From positions 124,001-188,000 of the forward strand of contig JAOSJM010000005.1 in assembly GCA_027494165.1 (NCBI GenBank): a DNA stretch of 64,000 nucleotides. The letters are read 5' to 3'. Both the position numbers and the translations under genes were made by a program. Under the pieces are notes generated by a model. It did not search any database. It saw only the letters and a list, made by a program, of their open reading frames with translations, and was not told the origin of the DNA. How positions within the stretch are numbered: the stretch's first letter is position 1; every line of letters starts with the position of its first letter. Shown here piece after piece: positions 52,264-59,962 of this stretch. The stretch comes from Acidimicrobiia bacterium. GTDB lineage: Bacteria > Actinomycetota > Acidimicrobiia > IMCC26256 > JAOSJM01.

Positions 52264-52291
52264 GTGTACAAGTCCGACCTGGAGGGTCGGA
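52264..52291 (-). promoter_or_regulatory. Candidate cysO promoter overlapped by an inverted repeat
   Basis: On the minus strand a TACACT -10 candidate (52264-52269) follows the inverted repeat TCCGACC-N5-GGTCGGA (52273-52291). The repeat covers the spacer and -35 area (TTCCGA). A second, competing pairing is possible, GTCCGA at 52272 with TCGGAC near 52298. It could be a repressor site or an attenuator for cysO-cysM. Confidence 0.4.
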
Positions 52292-52326
52292 ATTCCCTCG
52301 GACTCCTCCCTCGACCCGTTGGCTGC

Positions 52327-52767
52327 TCAGCGCTCCTCGAGGACGACCGGCACCTCGGCGATGCCGCCGTCGCGGATCCGGTAGGCCCGCAGCACGGGAT
52401 CCGCCGCCCTCAGCGACACCAGCACGTACAGCCACGACGGCTCCATGGCCTGGCGGACGTCGGTCTCCGAGGGGTACGCGTCGGTGTGGGTGTGGGAGTG
52501 GAACACGCCCACGAGCTCGAACCCTCGCCCCTCGGCGTCGCGCATCGCCTTGATGAGGTCGCGCGAGTCCACCGTGTAGGTCCGGGCCGAGGCGTCGGCG
52601 TTGACCGCCGGGTACACGGCGACGACCTCCCCGGTGGGCTGCCCGTCGGTCGCGACGGGGCCGGCGAGGAGCCCGCAGGCCTCGTCGGGGAGGCCGTCGA
52701 GGCAGTGGGCGACGATCTGCTCGTACTGCCCGACCGACAGCCGCAGGGTCGGGGTGGCGAACGTCAT
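52327..52767 (-). CDS. mec: Mec, JAMM metalloprotease releasing cysteine from CysO
   Basis: A 146-residue Mov34/MPN-type peptidase. The JAMM zinc motif is FHSHTHTDAYPSETD near 93-107 (HSHTx7-PSxxD), with the upstream Glu in GLPDEACGLL near 25. Mec+ cleaves cysteine from the CysO-cysteine adduct made by CysM. The ATG overlaps the stop of the upstream molybdoenzyme gene (ATGA), so at the sequence level it is coupled to an apparently unrelated enzyme. The order mec-cysO-cysM equals Rv1334-Rv1336. Confidence 0.92.
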   Translation of the reverse strand: MTFATPTLRLSVGQYEQIVAHCLDGLPDEACGLLAGPVATDGQPTGEVVAVYPAVNADASARTYTVDSRDLIKAMRDAEGRGFELVGVFHSHTHTDAYPSETDVRQAMEPSWLYVLVSLRAADPVLRAYRIRDGGIAEVPVVLEER

Positions 52768-55054
52768 GCGCCCGCGTGGACGGCGCGCCACACCTTCTCG
52801 GGGGTGAGGGGCATGTCGAGGTGGCGCACCCCGAAGGGGGCGAGCGCGTCGACCACGGCGTTGTGGACGGCGGGCGTGGCGCCGATCGTCCCGGACTCGC
52901 CGATGCCCTTCGCCCCGAGCGGGTTCAACGGTGTGGGCGTCACCGTGTTGGCCACCTCGAAGCTCGGCAGCTCGGCGGCGCTGGGCATCGTGTAGTCGAT
53001 GAGCGTCGCGGTGAGCGGGTTGCCGTCCTCGTCGTAGACGACCTGCTCGAAGAGCGCCTGGGCCGCCCCCTGGGCCACGCCTCCGTGCTGCTGGCCGGCC
53101 ACGAGCATGGGGTTCACGATGCGCCCGGCGTCGTCGACCGCCACGTGGCGCAGGAGCTCGACGGCCCCGGTCTCGGTGTCGACCTCGACCACGGCGACGT
53201 GGGCCCCGAAGGGGTAGGTGGCCTCACCCTGGTTGAAGTCGAGCTCGACCGCGAGACCGGGCTCCATGTCCTCGGGCCGGCGGGTGTCGTCGGCGGCCGC
53301 GGCGGCGAGCTCCGACCAGGAGAGGGCGCCGGCCGGCACCCCGGCTACGCCGAGCGCGCCGTGGTCGTGGAGCACGATGTCGTCGACGTCGGCCTCGAGG
53401 AGGTGGGCCGCGAGCTGCCGGGCCTTGTCGAGCACCCCCTCGCCGGCCCGGTAGAGGGCGCTGCCGCCGATCTGGAGGGACCGGGACCCGCCGGTGCCCC
53501 GCCCCCGGGGGACCACGTCGGTGTCGGCCTGCACGACCCTCACGTCCTCGACCCCCACGCCGAGCAGCTCCGACACCACCATGGCGAACGCGGTCTCGTG
53601 GCCCTGCCCGTGGGCCGAGGTGCCGACCGTGGCCGTGACGGTGCCGTCGGGTTCGACCTCGACCTTGCCGTACTCCTCGAACAGACCTCCGGCGGTGATC
53701 TCGACGTAGACCGAGATGCCGATGCCGAGCTGCTTCACGTCACCGCGCTCGCGGCGGGCGGCCTGCTCGCGCCGCAGCTCCTCGTAGCCGCTGCGCGCCA
53801 GGGCCTCGTCGAGCGCCCCGGCGTAGTCGCCGACGTCGTAGTTGGCGCCGGTGACGGTGGTGAGGGGGAAGTCCTCGGCCGGCAGCAGGTTCCGCCGGCG
53901 GAGCTCGGCCGGGTCCATCCCCAGCTCGGCGGCGGCGATGTCGACGATCCGCTCGAGCATGGCGGTGGCCTCGGGCCGGCCCGCGCCGCGGTAGGCCCCG
54001 ATCGGCGTGGTGTTGGTCGCCACGCTCCAGGCGTTGAGCTCGACCTTGGGGATCCGGTACACCCCCTGGCCCATCTGGCGGGTCATGAAGGGCAGGAAGG
54101 CCCCGATGCCCGGGTAGGCACCGGCCTCGGCCACGATCCGCCCCCTCAGACCCACGATGGTGCCGTCGCGGCGCAGGCCGAGCTCGACGTCCTGGATCTG
54201 CCCGCGACCGTGGCCCATGGCCAGGAGGTTCTCCGAACGGGTCTCGACCCACTTCACGGGGCGTCCGAGCCGCCGGGCCGCCTCGGCGGCGACGACGTAC
54301 TCGGGGTAGCAGACCATCTTGGCCCCGAACCCCCACCGACCGCGGGGGCGATCACCCGGACCTGGCGAGGCTCGAGCCCCAGCGCGCCGGCCAGCGGGTC
54401 CCGCACGGCGAAGGCGTTCTGGGTGGTGACCCACACGGTGAGCCCGCCGTCGGGCCGGGGCTCGACGACGATCCCGTTGGCCTCCATGGGCACCGGGGCC
54501 AGGCGCTGGTTGGCGATGCGGGCCGACACGACCACGTCGGCGCCCTCGAGGACCGAGGGATCCTGGCCGAAGTCGAAGGCCACGGCCACGTTGCTGCCGT
54601 GCTCGGGGAACAGGACCGGGGCGTCGTCGGCCAGAGCGGCCTCGGGGTCGACGAGGGCCGGCAGCGGGTCGTAGTCGACCACCACCAGCTCGGCGGCGTC
54701 GACGGCCTGGGCGCGCGTCTCGGCCACGACGGCAGCCACGCAGTCGCCCACGAAGCGGACCACTCCCTCGGCCAGGGGAGGGCGGGACATCGCGGGCGGG
54801 ATCATCACGAACGCCTGGAGCGGGGCCAACCCCAGGTCCGCGGCCGCGTGGGCGGCCAGGACGCCGGGCATGGCCGCGGCCTCGGACGTGTCCACCGACT
54901 CGAGACGGGCGTGGGCGATCGTCGAGCGGACGAAGACCAGGTGGGCGACGCCCTCGACGGGGACGTCGTCGAGGTAGCGGGTCTCGCCCCGGAGGATCCC
55001 GGGGTCCTCGACCCGCCGGACCGCGTTGCCGAGGATCGATCCCGAACCGACCAT
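52764..55054 (-). CDS. Form II CoxL-like xanthine-dehydrogenase-family molybdenum hydroxylase large subunit, frameshifted
   Basis: About 763 residues when joined. N-terminus SGSILGNAVRRVEDPGILRGETRYLDDVP, then a frame break at 54328-54333 (run of five C in the given strand); one more base restores [39 protein letters not shown]. The active-site loop reads AYRGAGRPEA (53976-53997), the form II signature, not the AYxCSFR of true CO dehydrogenase. The late GAKGIGESGTIG contains the conserved catalytic Glu. It binds molybdopterin cytosine dinucleotide. No medium (FAD) or small (2Fe-2S) subunit gene adjoins it. Substrate unknown; an N-heterocycle or aldehyde is likely. Confidence 0.82.
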
Positions 55055-55192
55055 GTCGCTCCTCCCCTGGGACGGTCGTGGGACGGTCGCCGGTGCCGCA
55101 ATCTAGTGCTCGCGGCCCACGTTCCGGCCCGGCACCGCTGCGCCGCACGTCGACAGGCCGAGGGACGGAGCCTGCTCATGGCTCCTCCCGTC

Positions 55193-55230
55193 GTGGTGGA
55201 CCCCACGCCGTGGTGGTGGACCCCACGCCG
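55193..55230. repeat. Two direct copies of an 18-base element
   Basis: GTGGTGGACCCCACGCCG at 55193-55210 and again at 55213-55230, in the divergent gap (55055-55333) between the molybdoenzyme and smpB genes. Each copy can form GTGG-ACC-CCAC. Nothing else recognisable lies in that gap except the smpB promoter. Confidence 0.6.
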
Positions 55231-55321
55231 CTGCCCTCGTGGGCACCAGGATGCAGTGGACCCCTGGGGCACCGCCGGAGGCTCGACCCGGCCCGTAGCG
55301 CCGCCCCTCCCCCTCCCCGGG

Positions 55322-55327
55322 TACCTT
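55322..55327 (+). promoter_or_regulatory. -10-like TACCTT before smpB
   Basis: A TANNNT hexamer ending six bases before the smpB ATG, implying a leaderless transcript. Confidence 0.4.
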
Positions 55328-55333
55328 CGGGCC

Positions 55334-55813
55334 ATGTCCCGCCGTGGTGACCAGGTCGTCATCAGGAACCGCCGGGCCCGCCACGACTACGAGGTGCTCG
55401 ACACCTTCGAGTGCGGGATCGTCCTGCGCGGCGCCGAGGTCAAGTCCCTGCGCGACAGCCGGGCCAACCTCCAGGACTCCTACGCCCGGGTGGAGGGCGG
55501 CGAGGTGTGGCTCCACGGGATGCACGTCTCGCCCTACGCCTTCTCCCGGGGCGAGCTCGACCCGGTCCGGCGCCGCAAGCTGCTCCTCCACCGCCGCGAG
55601 ATCGAGGAGCTGGCCCGGCGGACCCAGGAGAAGGGACTGACCCTCGTGCCCCTCCAGGTCTACTTCACGGACGGCCGGGCGAAGGTGGAGCTGGCCCTGG
55701 CCCGGGGCCGGCGGAGGTACGACAAGCGCCAGGCCATCGCCGAGCGCGACGCCCGGCGCGAGGCGGAGCGGGCCCTCAAGGGCGCGACCCGGGACCGAGC
55801 GGCCCGGGACTGA
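55334..55813 (+). CDS. smpB: SsrA-binding protein SmpB
   Basis: A 159-residue tmRNA-binding protein for ribosome rescue. Family stretches: NRRARHDYEVLDTFECGIVLRGAEVKSLRDSRANLQDSYARVEGGEVWLHGMHVSPY, then RRRKLLLHRREIEELARRTQEKGLTLVPLQVYFTDGRAKVELALARGRRRYDKRQAIAERD. The positively charged C-terminal tail that mimics mRNA is intact. The start ATG is directly behind a -10-like element. The tmRNA gene itself is 1.5 kb downstream on the same strand, separated by one gene. Confidence 0.96.
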   Translation: MSRRGDQVVIRNRRARHDYEVLDTFECGIVLRGAEVKSLRDSRANLQDSYARVEGGEVWLHGMHVSPYAFSRGELDPVRRRKLLLHRREIEELARRTQEKGLTLVPLQVYFTDGRAKVELALARGRRRYDKRQAIAERDARREAERALKGATRDRAARD

Positions 55814-55949
55814 CGGGCCCCGCCGCCCACCCTCGACTCCACGGTCTCCGCTGCGCTCCGGGGCTGGAGCGGGGCCCGGATCGTCCGATAGAGGGGGACC
55901 GGGGCGGGCCCGGACCAGAGCGGACGAGACCGGACCAGAGCGGGACCAG

Positions 55950-57272
55950 GTGACCCTCGACGATTCGCCGGCGCCACGCGCCTGGAGAGCCAGAGCCCTC
56001 GGCCGTCTCCGCCGGCTGGGCCGCGCCCCGGACACGGTCGACGGCGAGATCGTCGAGGAGCCCCCGGGCCCTCCGGCCGCGGCTCCCTGGGAACCCCCGC
56101 CCCGGCTCGACCCTCCGCGGCCGCCCTCTTCTCCGGTGCCATCCCCGCCGGGCCGCTCACCCGGGACCGGGGTCGGCGTGGTGGTGACCGCACCGGTCCC
56201 GATCCGGTCCGCCGGCGAGCGGGTCGATCCGGCCGCCGCGCGCCGGCGGGCCGCGTTCCGGTCGGTGCTCACCGAGACGTACCCGAGCGTGGCCGCCCAC
56301 GTCATCGGGATGGCCGAGGCGGGCCCCGACCACGACCTCGACGACTGGCTCCTCGTGGCCCGCCTCCTCTACGACGACCTCGTCCACCGCTCGCGGGGTC
56401 TGTCGGCCGCCGCGCGCGAGCAGGCGCTCCGGGCGACGGTGCTGCGGGCGCTCGAGGCCCAGGCCCGGTCGTCGGCCCGGTTGGCCGGGTGGGCCGACCA
56501 CCAGCTCGACGACGAGTCGACGCTCGAGGGTGACCCGCCCGGAACCCTGGTGTGGGAGCACTACCTGTGCCAGGAGGCGAAGCTGGTGCGCCAGAGCCTC
56601 CACGGCGAGGCCCTGGGCGACTGGTTGAGCGCCCTCGGCGAGCTGTGGGAGGCCGCCGATGCCTACCACCGGCTGCATGCCCGCACCGTGCCGCCCGCCC
56701 CGCGGACCCCACCGGTGGCCGAGGGTGCCGCCGGGACGTCCGGTACCGTCCCGGGCCCCGGGGAAGCCGACGAAGCCACGGTCCCGATGGTCGGGGACCC
56801 GGAGGGCACAGCCGACGCGGAGATCGTGGACGGCGAGCCGGACGGACCCGCCGACGGCGGGGGCACCGGGCGCGACGACGAGTGCGACGAGTGCGAGGAG
56901 CTCGAGCTGGCCGAGGTCGTCGAGGACGAGGCCCCGGCCGGCCGAGCGGAACCGCCGCGAGGCCAGGTCGCCGTGGGTGCCGGGCCTCGCGGCGGAGGGG
57001 CCGCCCTCGACCGTCCGGCGCCCAGTGCCGCTGACGCCAGGGAGCGGCTCGATCCGGTGATGACCGCCGTGGCCCGCCTCTCGACGCCCGGTCCGCCGGG
57101 CGCGCCCGGCCTGGGCTCCCGACCACCCGACACGGACCGCGGCCCGGAGCCGGCCCCCGATGCCGACGGGGACGGCGGGCCCGGCCCGGCGACCGTCCTC
57201 GACGAGCGGACCCGGGCCGAGCTGCGGCTCAAGGCGGCCCTGGCCCGGGTGGAGGAGCTGTCCTTGTGGTGA
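55950..57272 (+). CDS. Unrecognised Pro/Gly-rich protein between smpB and tmRNA
   Basis: A 440-residue protein with a Pro-rich, disordered N-terminus (to residue 90), a well-folded helical middle (about 95-245: RRRAAFRSVLTETYPSVAAHVIGMAEAGPDHDLDDWLLVARLLYDDLVH and TLVWEHYLCQEAKLVRQSLHGEALGDWLSALGELWEAADAYHRLHA), an acidic disordered stretch with CDECEELEL near 312, and a short C-terminal helix (ERTRAELRLKAALARVEELSLW). I do not recognise a family. No signal or membrane segments. GTG start after GACCAGG. Placement between the trans-translation genes may be incidental. Confidence 0.65.
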   Translation: MTLDDSPAPRAWRARALGRLRRLGRAPDTVDGEIVEEPPGPPAAAPWEPPPRLDPPRPPSSPVPSPPGRSPGTGVGVVVTAPVPIRSAGERVDPAAARRRAAFRSVLTETYPSVAAHVIGMAEAGPDHDLDDWLLVARLLYDDLVHRSRGLSAAAREQALRATVLRALEAQARSSARLAGWADHQLDDESTLEGDPPGTLVWEHYLCQEAKLVRQSLHGEALGDWLSALGELWEAADAYHRLHARTVPPAPRTPPVAEGAAGTSGTVPGPGEADEATVPMVGDPEGTADAEIVDGEPDGPADGGGTGRDDECDECEELELAEVVEDEAPAGRAEPPRGQVAVGAGPRGGGAALDRPAPSAADARERLDPVMTAVARLSTPGPPGAPGLGSRPPDTDRGPEPAPDADGDGGPGPATVLDERTRAELRLKAALARVEELSLW

Positions 57273-57326
57273 GCCCGGTATCCTGGTGAGGCCGTGCTCC
57301 GGCGCACCGGCGCGGCGCATTGACAA

Positions 57327-57681
57327 GGGGGTGCGTGGCTTCGATTCTGTGGATCGAGGCGGGGGAAGCGAGCCGACGTCCCCGGATCGTCGTCAAAGAG
57401 CCGGGAACACCGATACATGCCGAGGACAACCTCGCACTCGCTGCCTGACCTAGTCAGTTAGCGCGTCTGTTCCGGCCCGGCCGCTCGGCCGGATCGCAGG
57501 CGTCATGCAGAGCGGCTCACCGTCGGGGCGTGCCCGGGCCCCCGGCGGGACACCTGACCGGGCTGGGGTCGCCATCGGGTGCCGATGACCGGTGACGACC
57601 CGAGATCTCCCCATCGGCTGCGCTCGGAGAAGCCCCGCCGAGGACGCGGAAGACGCGGGTTCGACTCCCGCCACCTCCACC
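57327..57681 (+). ncRNA. ssrA: tmRNA (SsrA)
   Basis: The tRNA-like ends pair: GGGGGTG (57327-57333) with CACCTCC (57672-57678). The 3' part has the T-loop GGTTCGACTCC and ends CTCCACC. The 5' part GTGCGTGGCTTCGATTCTG and GGGAAGCGAGCC are tmRNA hallmarks. The tag reading frame ends AEDNLALAA followed by TGA (57446-57448); the LALAA ending is the degradation signal. The resume codon is not certain (GCC 57419, or up to five codons earlier). The pseudoknot region 57449-57600 was not folded. smpB is 1.5 kb upstream. Confidence 0.93.
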
Positions 57682-57851
57682 GACCAGCCAACCCGATCCG
57701 AGGGCCGTGACCGTCCTGATGTCACAGGGCGCAGCGGCTCTCGTCGCGTCCCGAACCCTCGCGGAGCGCCCGGCCCGTGCTGGACGCCGATGGCCGGCCG
57801 CGAGTAGGTGGTAGGTCGGCGCACGACGCCGTCCGGGCGGAGGGAGGCACC

Positions 57852-58004
57852 ATGACGCTGCTGTGGTTCGTGGTCTGGCTGATCGCCAACATCGTCGGCG
57901 AGCCCGAGCCCCTGAGGTTCGATCCGGTGAACTGGTGGGCCGGGTTCCTCCTCCTCGCGGTCGCGCTCGACCTCGGCCGCCAGCACGCCCCTCGCAGCAC
58001 GTAG
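57852..58004 (+). CDS. Small membrane protein, unknown function
   Basis: A 50-residue protein, MTLLWFVVWLIANIVGEPEPL, with one hydrophobic segment followed by DPVNWWAGFLLLAVALDLGRQHAP with a second. GGAGGGAGG precedes the ATG at a good distance, which supports translation. No relatives recalled. The gap 57682-57851 before it and 58005-58147 after it contain nothing I recognise. Confidence 0.55.
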   Translation: MTLLWFVVWLIANIVGEPEPLRFDPVNWWAGFLLLAVALDLGRQHAPRST

Positions 58005-58147
58005 CCCGTCGCACGCAGTACGCCTCGCCGCGCCCCGCCGCGGGTCGCCGCGCGTCCGCGCTCGCCGGCGATGGACGGCCTTCGACGCCGTCTCGTACGG
58101 TGCCCCGGGTGCGTCCACCCCCGATGAGCGGCGGCCGGGAGAAGGGT

Positions 58148-59594
58148 TCAGGGTGGGTCGGGGCCGGTGCGGGTCGCACGGGGGCGCGGGCGCCCGGGGC
58201 GGGCCCGGTCACGGGACGTCTTCTCGCGGTGGTGGTCCCGGCACAGGGCCTGGATGTTCTGGTAGCTGGTGGGGCCACCGACCGCGTGGGGATCGCGGTG
58301 GTCCCACTCGAGGCCGGCCCGGCGGTCGCAGCCCGGCACCGAGCAGACCGCGTCGCCGTCGCTGAGCACCGCGCGGACCTCGAGCGCCGTGCGCAGCTCG
58401 GCGGGGATGCGCCGCCCGAAGTGGCGGACCCTCGTGACCTCGGTGCCGTCGACGAGCACGCCCTTGAGGAACGCGCCGTCCGCGAGCTCCCGGGCCCGCT
58501 CCAGGGGGATCGGCCCGACCCCCTGGACCGTGCAGGTCTCGCCGGGCTCCACGGAGCCGCGCCGCAGGGCCTCGTAGGAGACGTGGACCACAATGTCGAC
58601 CCGGGGAGCCCGCCGGAGCCCGGCCCGGAGCCCGTCGACGGCTCCGCCCGCGCCGCGCTTGGCGTTCGACCTGCCCGTCTCGGCGGGTTCGCCGTGGTGG
58701 ACGGGTTCGCCGGCTTCGCCCGGGACACCGCCGCCGGTGACGGCGGTCCCGGGCATCTCGCCGGCTCCTCGGGCCCTCGCGGGCCGCCGCGTCCGATCGT
58801 CGGTCGTCGTCGCCTCAGCCCGGTCCGACCCGCCTCCGGAACTTCTCGGCGACCGCCGCGCCAACGGCCCCGGTGACCAGGGTGACCAGCGCGTCGGCGA
58901 GGTAGCGGTCGTGGGCCTCCCGGCGCCCCTCCCGGTAGGCGGTCCGGTACTCGGCGTCGCCCTGGTGCTCGAGACGGCTCACGACCGCCGCCCCCAGGTC
59001 CGGGGGCAGGCGGAACCGGCCCCAGACCATCCCCTCGTCGTCACGGCCGTGGACCAGACCGCGCGCCGCGTGCTGGCGGCGGTACCGGCCCAACCGGTCC
59101 TCCTCGGCCTCCAAGCGCACGTCCCTCGCCCGCTCCCGCAGCGCCCGCAGGCTCCCGGTCCCCGCCACGGCCAGCAGGTCCCCCTCGGCGCCGGGCACCA
59201 AAGCGACGGCACCGGTGATGACATGGGCCTGCTCCACCGACACCTCCCCGGCCACCAGCGCCGCTTCGGTCCGCGGGCAGGACCCGAGCCGCTTCGCGGT
59301 CTCCACGACCTCCCCGGCCCGCACCAGCGACGTCGCGCCCCTCGCGGCCAGCAGCCGCGCGGTGGAGCCGTGCCCCGCCCGCCGATACGCCCCCAGCTCC
59401 TCCACCCGCCGGGCCGCCAGCACCTCCAGCGCCGCGGCCGCTCGCCGCAACCGCGACGCACCGCCCAGCACCGCCAGCACCTCGTCGCCCTCGAGCCTCT
59501 CGGAGTCGAGCGCCGCCAGCAGCTCCTCGGCCCGGCGGGCCAGCTCCGCGACCTGCCCCCGAGACCACCCCGGCGCGTCACCGTCCGGCGCCAT
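58148..59594 (-). CDS. DUF222 plus HNH endonuclease-domain protein (13E12 family), frameshifted
   Basis: The N-terminal DUF222 helical domain (GQVAELARRAEELLAALDSERLEGDEVLAVLGGASRLRRAAAALEVLAARRVEEL, then ARGATSLVRAGEVVETAKRLGSCPRTEAALVAGEVSVEQAHVI) and a C-terminal HNH nuclease (CSVPGCDRRAGLEWDHRDPHAVGG, then YQNIQALCRDHHREK, with two zinc Cys and the catalytic His). The frame breaks at about 58820-58850 between the domains; about 480 residues joined. In mycobacteria several 13E12 genes are LexA-controlled; a matching SOS box lies 150 bases upstream here. Target of the nuclease unknown. Confidence 0.8.
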
Positions 59595-59743
59595 CGGCCG
59601 TCACCGGGTGGTGGATCGAAGCGCAGCGGCTCGCGACATCCCGGCCTTCCTCGTGGGCAACCCCACCGCCCGGAGACGGCGAGGGCCTCCGCAGGGAAGA
59701 GGCCGTTCGACGCCCGGCCACGAAGCGCTCCCCACACCCTACA

Positions 59744-59757
59744 CGAACACACGTTCG
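59744..59757. promoter_or_regulatory. LexA/SOS box, CGAACACACGTTCG
   Basis: A full match to the actinobacterial SOS box CGAAC-N4-GTTCG. It lies 150 bases before the DUF222/HNH gene (minus strand) and about 46 bases before the leader ORF on the plus strand. The rest of the 59595-59802 gap contains nothing else I recognise except a nearby CACGTTCGTG. Confidence 0.7.
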
Positions 59758-59802
59758 GGTATCAAGCACGTTCGTGCCGCCTCACCGGGGAAGGGGGCTA
59801 CC

Positions 59803-59892
59803 ATGCTCCTCGTGCACACCGCCGTGACGCGTCGATTTACCGACCCCCGGCCCGCCTGGGCTGCGAGGGGTGCTCGACGCCTGCACGGCTGA
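59803..59892 (+). CDS. 29-residue leader peptide upstream of the PheS-like gene
   Basis: ATG at 59803 with GGGGAAGGGGG a few bases before, encoding MLLVHTAVTRRFTDPRPAWA and nine more residues, ending TGA at 59890-59892. There is no run of a single amino acid (one Phe, one Trp, six Arg). The stop codon lies in the first bases of the hairpin that pairs with the next gene's ribosome-binding site, so translating this ORF would open that site. Annotated for its regulatory position, not for similarity. Confidence 0.45.
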   Translation: MLLVHTAVTRRFTDPRPAWAARGARRLHG

Positions 59893-59958
59893 CTCCTCGT
59901 CCGAGCCACGGGGCCGGGGGCCTTCCCCCTCACCCCGTTCGCTCGACCGAGAGGAGTC
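59891..59958 (+). promoter_or_regulatory. Long hairpin hiding the ribosome-binding site of the PheS-like gene
   Basis: GACTCCTC (59891-59898) pairs perfectly with GAGGAGTC (59951-59958), which contains the GGAG of the next gene. Nested inside are CGAGC/GCTCG (59902-59906 with 59941-59945), ACGGGG/CCCCGT (59908-59913 with 59933-59938) and GGGGG/CCCCC (59916-59920 with 59925-59929). Confidence 0.6.
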
Positions 59959-59962
59959 GATC

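Noticed and set aside
52764..55054. Aerobic carbon monoxide dehydrogenase
   Set aside because: The active-site loop is AYRGAGR (form II), not AYxCSFR, and coxM and coxS are missing.
57320..57325. TTGACA as a -35 element for tmRNA
   Set aside because: It ends one base before the mature 5' end, so it cannot drive this gene. The promoter must be further upstream and I could not identify it.
57160..57453. Small protein gene overlapping the end of the Pro-rich gene and tmRNA
   Set aside because: The frame is only open through the tmRNA 5' region and shows no ribosome-binding site.
57592..57807. Small ORF containing AGSTPATST
   Set aside because: This is the usual translation of a tRNA-like T-arm, here the 3' end of tmRNA.
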